Assembly (NCBI GenBank): GCA_024698925.1
Contig: JAILQO010000070.1
Span: 1-47,740, forward strand
DNA from: Bacteroidaceae bacterium
Lineage (GTDB): Bacteria; Bacteroidota; Bacteroidia; Bacteroidales; Bacteroidaceae
Length of the DNA: 47,740 nt
Direction of reading: 5' to 3'
Below, piece by piece: positions 8,724 through 15,580 of the stretch (positions within the stretch are counted from its first letter, which is position 1; every line of letters starts with the position of its first letter). A program made the translations under genes and the position numbers. Below the pieces are notes generated by a model. It had not been told where the DNA came from. It worked only from the letters and a program-made list of their open reading frames with translations, and did no database searches.

Positions 8724-8807
8724 TTCCAAGGCTTGGAACTTATGTACCAAGTCCTGAAACATATGTACCAAAGCTTGGAATACATGTTCCAAGGCTTGGA
8801 ACATAAA
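8724..8807. repeat. Four tandem 21-bp palindromic repeats in the HU-like gene leader
   Basis: Units are 8724-8744, 8745-8765, 8766-8786 and 8787-8807. The outer two share the perfect palindrome TTCCAAGGCTTGGAA. Unit 3 has CCAAAGCTTGG, and unit 2 is the most degenerate (CCAAGTCCTGA). Units are separated by ATG or AAA-ending AT-rich bases. The period of 21 bases is two helical turns, which places every unit on the same face of DNA. The array lies just downstream of the predicted start site of the HU-like gene, so it is also transcribed and each unit could fold as a hairpin. Confidence 0.85.
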
Positions 8808-8817
8808 TTTCACAGTG

Positions 8818-8848
8818 CAAAAGTAACAAAAAGGAATGATTGAACAAA
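8818..8848 (-). promoter_or_regulatory. Promoter of the HU-like gene
   Basis: On the minus strand TTTG (8845-8848), 19 bases, then TACTTTTG (8818-8825): an exact consensus match. Transcription should begin near 8811-8813, giving a leader of about 150 bases that contains the 21-bp repeat array. Confidence 0.7.
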
Positions 8849-8939
8849 GAAATAAGATGAGATTATTTTTCTCTTCTAAGGGATATTATTTTCAAAAATA
8901 ACTCCTTCGGAAATCTTAACGCAGTTTTAACGAAAAAAG

Positions 8940-8971
8940 TTTGGAAGAATGGAATCCTTTTAATACCTTCG
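8940..8971 (+). promoter_or_regulatory. Promoter of the deiminase/papain-fold gene pair
   Basis: TTTG at 8940-8943, 20 bases, then TACCTTCG at 8964-8971 (one mismatch to TAnnTTTG). It leaves a leader of roughly 38 bases before the ATG at 9015. Confidence 0.55.
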
Positions 8972-9014
8972 CTAATAAACTTAAATATCTATTTATCAGC
9001 AAATTATATATAGC

Positions 9015-9884
9015 ATGATTACAAATTTCGAAACTAACAAAGTTTATTTTGCAAAAGGTATGACCACGGAACGGTATGTGGATGCGGCAGGGTGTCTTTT
9101 AGGCACGTTGCATAACTACAATATCCCTTGGAATTTCTTGCAACTAACCACATCCCCTCTCCACATTTGGGCACGTGACTACATGCCTGTGCAGGTGAGT
9201 AAAGAGAAGTTTGTGCGCTTCAACTATAGCCCAGACTATCTGAAAGACTATCCTAATTACAAGCCTGATACATCTGCAATTCTCTCGGCTCTTGGCATAC
9301 ATGTGATAAGCTCAGACATTATTATGGATGGCGGCAACGTAGTTAGTTGTGGTGACAAAGTCATCATGACTGACAAGATTTTCAGGGAGAATCCGCACCA
9401 TGAGCACAATGTACTTATCGACGCGCTGAGTCAACTCTTGGAAGCAGAAATCGTGCTGATTCCAGAAGATGCATACGATGAATATGGTCATGCAGACGGA
9501 ATGGTACGTTATATGGGCGAAGGTCGTGTATTACTCAATAATTACTTCGACTTTGACAAAGCGCTACGTAAGAGAATTTTTGCTACACTTCGCCCTCATT
9601 TTGAAATCACAGAACTCCATTATGGTACTTATACCGATAGGAGCTGGGCTTATCTCAATTTCCTGCACGTGGGCCACCACATCTTCATTCCAATGATGGA
9701 AGACAAGTTAGGAGAGACGGCTTTCAAACAAATTGCCGACGCTTTCCCTCAATGCAAGTGTCATCCCATTCATCATTGCGAAAGTATCGTTCGCGAGGGT
9801 GGAGCACTGAATTGTTCAACTTGGAATATATTGGTTGATTTGCCATCCGAAGAAACTAGTCAAGAATTACCAAAAAAAGTTTGA
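9015..9884 (+). CDS. Agmatine/peptidylarginine deiminase family protein
   Basis: A guanidine-group-modifying enzyme of the PF04371 fold that hydrolyses agmatine or protein arginine to a citrulline-type product and ammonia. All catalytic positions are visible: Asp55 in IWARDYMP (family WxRDxGP), the DGGN motif at 105-108, His159 and Asp161 in GHADGMVR, and nucleophile Cys267 in GGALNCSTW. There is no signal peptide, so it acts in the cytoplasm. At 289 residues it is clearly shorter than typical agmatine deiminases (about 340-370), and no polyamine gene is nearby; the substrate may therefore be unusual. The next gene begins at its stop codon. The local sequence is more AT-rich than the flanks, consistent with an acquired locus. 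Confidence 0.82.
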   Translation: MITNFETNKVYFAKGMTTERYVDAAGCLLGTLHNYNIPWNFLQLTTSPLHIWARDYMPVQVSKEKFVRFNYSPDYLKDYPNYKPDTSAILSALGIHVISSDIIMDGGNVVSCGDKVIMTDKIFRENPHHEHNVLIDALSQLLEAEIVLIPEDAYDEYGHADGMVRYMGEGRVLLNNYFDFDKALRKRIFATLRPHFEITELHYGTYTDRSWAYLNFLHVGHHIFIPMMEDKLGETAFKQIADAFPQCKCHPIHHCESIVREGGALNCSTWNILVDLPSEETSQELPKKV

Positions 9885-9886
9885 AT

Positions 9887-10585
9887 ATGTTTACAGCAAA
9901 ATTTATCAAAAACATCTTCTTGGATAAAGAATGTATAAAAGCTATTGGGCGAAGTAGTAAATTGACCAGAGTCTTCGCTGAGCAAGGTAACTTGGATGGC
10001 GCGTGTGGTATTTATAGTCTGATGATGATGCTTATCTTTCACCAATTTCTAGACTGGGAAGATTTGATTGATGGCGAACGTGCAAAAGATTCCGAATTTG
10101 TAGGTCGCATTCAGCATGAGTTCCTACATAGCTTTAACGGAATCTGTTCTGGTGGGTACAAATTGCAAGAAATCTCAGACAGAGCGAACAAATGCTTTGG
10201 TGGGAAAATGTGTGTAGCGTACACAACAGAGCCAGGCACCTCGAACACCGTGAGTCGTAGTATACTGCAAAAGATGATCAGAATGTATTTAGATGACAAA
10301 CAGCCCGTTATGATTGGATATTCCAAGCCATCTGGACCTGGGCATGCCTTAGTAGCCGTCGCCTACAGGAGAGAGGCAAAGAATCGGTTGCGTTTATTCT
10401 GTTTAGATCCTTCCCACGGAGTACCCTTTATGCACCTCTGGAATACCGTCATCGACCTCGATTATCTTATTTCGGACGAAGACGATTTCACTGACATCAA
10501 CTATTATGCGGAGAAAAAGATATGCGTCAACAGCTTTTTAGTCATAGTCGATAACCTCAACGCGGAGTGGGATTGCCCGTTCTAA
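9887..10585 (+). CDS. Papain-fold (C39/C1-like) cysteine protease-like protein, cytoplasmic
   Basis: Starting at the ATG at 9887, two bases after the deiminase stop (an in-frame TTG at 9881 would overlap it), the protein has 232 residues. A papain-type constellation is present: Gln33, Cys40 at a helix start (QGNLDGACGIYSLMMML), His153 (GPGHALVAVAY) and Asp174 (CLDPSHG). The Cys-His-Asp order and small size recall C39-like or other bacterial papain-fold enzymes rather than secreted C1 proteases. There is no signal peptide. Tight coupling to the deiminase implies a joint function. Whether it is a protease, a transglutaminase/deamidase-like enzyme or an acyltransferase cannot be told. Its 3' end overlaps the convergent gene by 48 bases. 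Confidence 0.65.
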   Translation: MFTAKFIKNIFLDKECIKAIGRSSKLTRVFAEQGNLDGACGIYSLMMMLIFHQFLDWEDLIDGERAKDSEFVGRIQHEFLHSFNGICSGGYKLQEISDRANKCFGGKMCVAYTTEPGTSNTVSRSILQKMIRMYLDDKQPVMIGYSKPSGPGHALVAVAYRREAKNRLRLFCLDPSHGVPFMHLWNTVIDLDYLISDEDDFTDINYYAEKKICVNSFLVIVDNLNAEWDCPF

Positions 10586-11251
10586 TATTTTCAAGCACTT
10601 AAGAATAGACTCCTTATCGGCTATATACGCTAGTTTGTCCTTATTGATAAACCTATAAAAATCATCATAAGAGACTAGGAGCGGACCGTGGAAAGTATTT
10701 CTGGTCAACGCATCATACTTTCTTTCCATATCTTTATCCGAATAAGGGAAACTACGCGATGAAGAAGAATACGTGACAGACAAGTCCTTCACATTTCGAA
10801 CAATTGTGGGGATTTCCCTCGGCGCTTCAGTAAACGCATCAAAACTATCGAACAACTCCCACTCGCACTTATGAGGTCCATCAAGAACCTGCCGCGTACT
10901 ACGTTTCAACAGTTTTCGAATTAGTATGCCTCCAAAAGCGAAATCACACGTCGCGTCCACCACGCCCTCCTTGCCATACTGGCGGGTGTATGAGCTTTGG
11001 AATGTCAAATCGATTCCGCTTTGATGAAAGAACCAGCGACCCTCTCCGAGCTCACGTGGATAGGTAATAATATCGGGATAGTTCTTGTTGCAGAAATAGA
11101 ATTCAATATCAACAAAATAGTATTCTAATCCATTCTTCTCAATATGGTACTTATTGAAAAGATCCTCGGCGATATCAGTAAACACCTTTTGTATATCCCC
11201 CGGGATAGAAGAGCTACATAACTGAGCCAACTTTCTTTTTAGTTCCATCAT
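10538..11251 (-). CDS. Uncharacterised protein, convergent with the deiminase pair
   Basis: 237 residues, no signal peptide. Visible blocks are YYFVDIEFYFCNKNYPD, WFFHQSGIDLTF, FGGILIRKLLK and LDGPHKCEWELF. The series (acidic and aromatic E-F-Y strand, D, H-x-S-G, then a G-G-I-L-I-R strand and an L-x-GP-x-K turn) loosely resembles the ordering of active-site elements in 3-methyladenine DNA glycosylase (MPG), but no motif is a firm match, so I give no function. The coding end overlaps the papain-fold gene by 48 bases tail to tail, an unusually long overlap that suggests the genes moved together. Two adjacent ATG codons (11251 and 11248) could start it. Confidence 0.6.
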   Translation of the reverse strand: MMELKRKLAQLCSSSIPGDIQKVFTDIAEDLFNKYHIEKNGLEYYFVDIEFYFCNKNYPDIITYPRELGEGRWFFHQSGIDLTFQSSYTRQYGKEGVVDATCDFAFGGILIRKLLKRSTRQVLDGPHKCEWELFDSFDAFTEAPREIPTIVRNVKDLSVTYSSSSRSFPYSDKDMERKYDALTRNTFHGPLLVSYDDFYRFINKDKLAYIADKESILKCLKILERAIPLRVEVIDYD

Positions 11252-11322
11252 AACCTATGATTATTGCCGAGAACAGAAAGAATTCTACTAAGCCTGTTCA
11301 ACAACGTTGACCTGGGCTTCCA

Positions 11323-12747
11323 TCAATGGCGCGTGAAGATGACTTGCATGTCCTGAGGCTTGGCACCTCCGATGAGGGCGGTGCAAGAGAAGGTGAAGTC
11401 GGGCGTGACGGCTACGACGTTGCCGCTGGTATTGGTGGTCAGGGACACGGGAATCACCACGACACGGTTCCAGTCGGGATAGGCGGCATCGTACTGCGCC
11501 GACGTGAGGCCCTCGCGCGCCATCGCAGCCTGCTTGCGGCGATATAGCGTGGAGAGGAGGCGACCGATATTGGAGAACGGATAGGTGTTATCGGTGCTAT
11601 ACGTGGCGGTATAGGAGGTGATATCGTCTGGGAACTTGCCGTCGCGGAAGAAGGTGTAGCGCTCGCCCTTGGGCACCATCAGCAGCGCACCGGGTGTCGA
11701 TAAGGCGCTGGTCTGCGTAGGATTGTAGCGGCTGAGGGAGAGGCGGGCGCGGGCAATGCTGTCTGTCTCATGTCCCTCGAAGATGTCATCCACGGGGAGG
11801 GTGATTTCCGTAGCGATGCCTGAAGGACCGGCCACGTATGTGGTGCTCGCCGTGGGGGCCACGGGCTGCTTGGTGACGGGGTCGAGGGGTGCCAGGACAT
11901 CCACACCGCCGGTGACTACACGCGTAGTCTGCAGCACCTCAGGCGTCGCAGAGAAGCGGGTCAGCGCAGGGTATTCCTTGCCGTTGATGGTGTAGCGATA
12001 GTGCAGCTCAATGGTGCTGACATCCACCACGATGATGGTCCCTACCCCACTGACCAAGCGGAAATAGAATCCGGGCATGAGGTGGCGGATGAACTGGTAG
12101 GAGTCGCGGCAGTACTCGGGGTTCTGGGCGATGGCGCGCAGCAGCTGCGTGCCGTACTCGCGCGGCAGCGAAATGCGCACATTGGTGTAGCGCGACGTAT
12201 TGGTGCGGTCGTAATCGGTGAGGGTGTAGTCCGAGACGGTGAAGAACTTCTCCACGAGGGGTTCAGGCCGCAGGGGATTGACATAGGAGGCAAGGTCCAC
12301 ATTTGTGGAGTACACGGAGTCCTCGCGAATGGGATTCTGCGTGTCGAGCTCATATACGGCAACCTTCATGGGGTTGGTGTCGGCGCCATAATAGTTGGTG
12401 AAATAGATGCGCAGGTCGATGCTGTCGCAGACGATGCCCTCGTCATCGCGGCTGGTGATGGTCGTCACATCGGGCAGCGTGAAGTTCTCAAAAACGTGGT
12501 ACTGCGCCAGGAACTCCGCACGCATATCAAGTCCCGTCTCGGCGTCGCGCAGACGGCCCAGATAGCACTTGGACTTGGAAGAGACAGCGGAATCGAGCGG
12601 CAGGGAGCGCGTTGTAAACTGATAGGTGACGGGAATGGTTGTCAGCACATCGGAGTCGCTGTACACGCCTAATGTGCCTGTGTCGTCGCTACAGGCCGCG
12701 CAAATCATCGCCACGACAAATGCGAGGCCGAAGACTCTGTATTTCAT
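11323..12747 (-). CDS. DUF4270 lipoprotein
   Basis: The ATG at 12747 is chosen because it begins a clean lipoprotein signal (MKYRVFGLAFVVAMICAAC, lipobox Cys19). The longer frame begins at a TTG inside the upstream gene end. The 474-residue protein has the DUF4270 pattern: GVYSDSDVLTTIPVTYQFTTRSLPLDS near the N-terminus, then GRLRDAETGLDMRAEFLAQY. DUF4270 proteins are Bacteroidota outer-membrane or periplasmic lipoproteins of unknown role. They are often next to a starch-synthase-like gene, as here (26 bases downstream of its stop). That suggests one transcript, but no biochemical link is known to me. Confidence 0.82.
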   Translation of the reverse strand: MKYRVFGLAFVVAMICAACSDDTGTLGVYSDSDVLTTIPVTYQFTTRSLPLDSAVSSKSKCYLGRLRDAETGLDMRAEFLAQYHVFENFTLPDVTTITSRDDEGIVCDSIDLRIYFTNYYGADTNPMKVAVYELDTQNPIREDSVYSTNVDLASYVNPLRPEPLVEKFFTVSDYTLTDYDRTNTSRYTNVRISLPREYGTQLLRAIAQNPEYCRDSYQFIRHLMPGFYFRLVSGVGTIIVVDVSTIELHYRYTINGKEYPALTRFSATPEVLQTTRVVTGGVDVLAPLDPVTKQPVAPTASTTYVAGPSGIATEITLPVDDIFEGHETDSIARARLSLSRYNPTQTSALSTPGALLMVPKGERYTFFRDGKFPDDITSYTATYSTDNTYPFSNIGRLLSTLYRRKQAAMAREGLTSAQYDAAYPDWNRVVVIPVSLTTNTSGNVVAVTPDFTFSCTALIGGAKPQDMQVIFTRH

Positions 12748-12773
12748 GAGTGTTAAGTGCGTGATGAAATGTG

Positions 12774-13622
12774 TCAAAAGTTGGAGGTGTCAATCTCTTC
12801 CTTGCCCTCGCCCCAAACGCCGTCGAAGAAGTCCATGATGCCCTGTGCCTGCGAGGCGTCGGTGACATCAACGGGCCCGAAGATGGGCAGTCCGAGGCTC
12901 TTGGCATAGTCGATGAGCTCGGGGTCCTGGAAGGAAGGCGTCAGCATCATGCCGTCGCTGTAGCGCAAGGCGAGCTTGTAGAGGTCCTGCATGGTAATCT
13001 GCTCGGGCAGCTGGTCGATGACCTCGTCAGGTGCACCCTTGAAGTGCAGACTGCTGCGGAAGAGCTCCGTCATGGGCAACGTGGGAGGCTCGCTGCCGGG
13101 CGTGAAGATGATGCGGCTGTCGCGGAAGGAAGGTTCCTCGCGATAGCTGGTCTTAATATAAAAAGGTGCGATGCATGACATCCAGCCCTGACAATGAACG
13201 ATGTCGGGTACCCAGCGCAGCTTCTTGACCGTCTCCAGCACGCCGCGAGCAAAGAAAATGGTGCGCTCGCCGTTGTCGGGGTACTCTACGCCATCGGGAT
13301 CATAGGTCTCCAGACGGCGCTGGAAGTAGTCGTCATTATCAATGAAATAGACCTGCATCCGCGCAGAGGGGATGGAAGCTACCTTGAGAATCAGCAGATG
13401 GTCCGTCTCGTCAATGATGAGGTTCATTCCGGAGAGGCGAATCACCTCATGCAGCTGGCTGCGACGTTCATTGATGTTGCCCCATTTGGGCATGAAGGTA
13501 CGGATTTCGCGACCGCGATCCTGCACCAACTGCGGAACTTTACGGCCGAGGAAGGCCATCTCCGAATCAGGCACATAAGGAGCGATTTGCTGGGTAATGA
13601 ACAGGACTTTTCTGGCTTTCAT
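12774..13622 (-). CDS. GT5 starch/glycogen-synthase-like protein, N-terminal domain only
   Basis: The start MKARKVLFITQQIAPYVPDSEMAFLGRKVPQLV matches the N-terminal GT5 domain, where the ADP-glucose-binding Lys-x-Gly-Gly loop would follow the first strand. Here the equivalent region reads PDSEMAFLGRK, so the classic KxGGL motif is missing. At 282 residues it lacks the whole C-terminal GT-B domain (synthases are about 470). It is probably not a catalytically complete synthase and may have a regulatory or structural role; a complete GT3-type synthase is encoded at 18188-19915. It is co-directional with the DUF4270 gene and divergent from panC. A -7 box (TATCTTTG on the minus strand, 13650-13657) lies 28 bases upstream. 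Confidence 0.8.
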   Translation of the reverse strand: MKARKVLFITQQIAPYVPDSEMAFLGRKVPQLVQDRGREIRTFMPKWGNINERRSQLHEVIRLSGMNLIIDETDHLLILKVASIPSARMQVYFIDNDDYFQRRLETYDPDGVEYPDNGERTIFFARGVLETVKKLRWVPDIVHCQGWMSCIAPFYIKTSYREEPSFRDSRIIFTPGSEPPTLPMTELFRSSLHFKGAPDEVIDQLPEQITMQDLYKLALRYSDGMMLTPSFQDPELIDYAKSLGLPIFGPVDVTDASQAQGIMDFFDGVWGEGKEEIDTSNF

Positions 13623-13780
13623 AATGCATCAAATCTTATAATCTTTGTGCAAAGATATATAAAAAATTTGGGATAAAAGCAATATTTAGTGGCTGAAAAC
13701 GCATTAAAACACGTTTTTTTGCATTTTATTTGCTTTTTTCCTTCCTCATTTGATAAATAATGTGTTATTTTGCGCCCCAA

Positions 13781-14626
13781 ATGAAGACAATACATACGAT
13801 TCAAGAACTACGAGCCGAATTGTCTGCTGCGCGCGCAGCAGGCAAGTCTGTCGGACTCGTACCAACAATGGGTGCCCTGCACGCAGGACACGCCTCGCTG
13901 GTGCGCCGTTCCGTGAGCGAGAACGACGTAACCGTGGTCAGTATTTTTCTGAACCCCACACAATTCAATGACAAGAATGACCTTGCGCGCTATCCTCGCA
14001 CATTGGAGGCCGACTGCCGCCTGCTGGAGGAGTGCGGCGCACAGATTGCCTTTGCGCCCAGCGTAGAGGAGGTCTATCCGGAACCTGACACCCGCCACTT
14101 CTCATACCCGCCCACGGACAGCGTCATGGAGGGAGCGATGCGACCGGGCCACTTCAACGGCGTCTGCCAAATCGTGTCCAAACTGTTCATGTTCGTAGAG
14201 CCCGATCGCGCCTACTTCGGCGAAAAGGACTTCCAGCAGATTGCCGTCATCCGCAGGATGGTGGCCGACCTGGGCTTCAAGCTCCAGATTGTCCCCTGCC
14301 CCGTCGTGCGCGAAGCGGACGGATTGGCCATGTCCAGCCGCAACACGCTCCTCGCACCTGCCGAGCGCGCCATCGCGCCGCAGATCTACGCAGCCCTGAG
14401 CGCCAGCCGCGACTTTGCCAAGAGCCACTCCGTTGCCCAGACACGCGAATACGTGGAAGCACGCATCAATGCCATTGAGGGTCTGGAAGTGGAATACTAC
14501 TCTATCGTCGATGCCGACAGCCTGGCAGACGTCACCAATTGGAACGACGCAGCCTCCGTAGTAGGTTGCATCACGGTCTATTGCGGCAGCAAACCCATCC
14601 GACTGATTGACCACATCCACTATTAA
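13781..14626 (+). CDS. panC: Pantothenate synthetase (pantoate-beta-alanine ligase)
   Basis: Joins pantoate and beta-alanine with ATP, the last step of pantothenate synthesis. The ATG at 13781 is preferred over 13760 because homologues begin MKTIHTIxELR; this gives 281 residues, the family length. The nucleotide-binding signature PTMGALHAGH contains His34 and His37. FLNPTQFN, FGEKDFQQ and the downstream MSSRN motif are all present. It is followed after 39 bases by panD, which supplies beta-alanine, so the two form a pathway pair. Confidence 0.97.
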   Translation: MKTIHTIQELRAELSAARAAGKSVGLVPTMGALHAGHASLVRRSVSENDVTVVSIFLNPTQFNDKNDLARYPRTLEADCRLLEECGAQIAFAPSVEEVYPEPDTRHFSYPPTDSVMEGAMRPGHFNGVCQIVSKLFMFVEPDRAYFGEKDFQQIAVIRRMVADLGFKLQIVPCPVVREADGLAMSSRNTLLAPAERAIAPQIYAALSASRDFAKSHSVAQTREYVEARINAIEGLEVEYYSIVDADSLADVTNWNDAASVVGCITVYCGSKPIRLIDHIHY

Positions 14627-14665
14627 AGCCAATATTTAAATCAAAACGATTAAAGTTCTGATTAT

Positions 14666-15016
14666 ATGATTATTGAAGTCGTTAAAAGCAAGATACACTG
14701 CGCTACCGTAACGGAAGCAAACCTGCATTATATGGGCAGCATCACCATCGATGAAGACCTCATGGATGCAGCCGGACTGATTGCCGGCGAGCGGGTGTAT
14801 ATCGTCAACAACATGAATGGCGAGCGCTTTGACACCTACGTCATCACTGGGCCTCGCGGCAGCGGTTGTATCTGCCTCAACGGTGCCGCAGCGCGCAAGG
14901 TGCAGGTCGGGGACGTGGTCATCATCATGGCTTACGCGCACATGGAGCTGGAGGAGGCCAAGGCCTTCAAACCGAAAGTCATCTTCCCGGACGAGAAGAA
15001 CGGACTACCGAAATAA
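14666..15016 (+). CDS. panD: Aspartate 1-decarboxylase proenzyme
   Basis: A pyruvoyl enzyme that makes beta-alanine from aspartate. The self-cleavage site Gly24-Ser25 lies in YMGSITID, with Thr57 and Tyr58 (FDTYVI) assisting, at the same numbering as the E. coli enzyme. The basic, hydrophobic N-terminus ([13 protein letters not shown]) and the GDxVIIMAYA motif complete the match. Length 116. It is the second gene of the panC-panD unit and is followed by a hairpin at 15078-15105. Confidence 0.97.
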   Translation: MIIEVVKSKIHCATVTEANLHYMGSITIDEDLMDAAGLIAGERVYIVNNMNGERFDTYVITGPRGSGCICLNGAAARKVQVGDVVIIMAYAHMELEEAKAFKPKVIFPDEKNGLPK

Positions 15017-15070
15017 CGGATTCAACTTTCGGGTTTCTATAACGAACTTGAACTTCTGTTTTTGTAGTAT

Positions 15071-15105
15071 AAAAGAAAAGGGGCTGTGTGTTGACACAGC
15101 CCCTT
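15071..15105. terminator. Hairpin terminator between panD and the epimerase gene
   Basis: An 11-bp stem (AAGGGGCTGTG / CACAGCCCCTT, 15078-15088 and 15095-15105) with a 6-base loop. On the minus strand it is followed by a T-rich run (complement of 15071-15077), so it best terminates the epimerase transcript. It may act for panD too. Confidence 0.8.
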
Positions 15106-15130
15106 GCTATTTCCGCAAACTTGTCGCGGC

Positions 15131-15544
15131 TTACTTGTTGGGATCTTCGCAGAGCTCGGTGAGAATACCCACGGTGCTCTTCGGGTGCAGGAAAGCAATC
15201 TGCAGGCCGTCAGCGCCCTTGCGGGGTGCCTTGTCGATGAGACGGATACCCTGACCGTCGCATTCAGCGAGTGCCTCAGCGACACCGTCCTCCACGCAGA
15301 AAGCTACGTGGTGAATACCACGACCACCGTTGTCGAGGAACTTCTGCACAGTGCTCTCAGCGCAAGTGGGCTCCAGGAGCTCCAGCTTGACCTCGCCTAC
15401 CTTCAGGAAGGCGGTCTTCACTTTCTGGTCCTCAACAACCTCGGTCTTGTAGCACTTCAGGCCAAGGACGTTCTCAAAATAAGGCAGCACGGCGTCGATG
15501 CTCTGCACGGCGATGCCCAGATGTTCAATCTTTGAAATTTTCAT
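15131..15544 (-). CDS. mce: Methylmalonyl-CoA epimerase
   Basis: Interconverts the (R) and (S) forms of methylmalonyl-CoA in the succinate-propionate route. A vicinal-oxygen-chelate fold of 137 residues: metal ligands are expected in KIEHLGIAV (His8), LELLEP, GGRGIHHVAFCVED and ILTELCED, all visible. It follows the phosphorylase gene by 36 bases on the same strand, so it may be co-transcribed with glycogen genes. The mutase and carboxylase partners are not in the window. Confidence 0.92.
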   Translation of the reverse strand: MKISKIEHLGIAVQSIDAVLPYFENVLGLKCYKTEVVEDQKVKTAFLKVGEVKLELLEPTCAESTVQKFLDNGGRGIHHVAFCVEDGVAEALAECDGQGIRLIDKAPRKGADGLQIAFLHPKSTVGILTELCEDPNK

Positions 15545-15580
15545 GACGATTGTAGATTAATTATGTTTATAAAATAACGA

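Noticed and set aside
8724..8807. Possible CRISPR array
   Set aside because: The units are contiguous 21-bp palindromes with no unique spacers, and no cas genes are present.
12748..12777. TTG start for the DUF4270 gene
   Set aside because: It would put ten codons before a clean lipoprotein signal that begins at the ATG at 12747.
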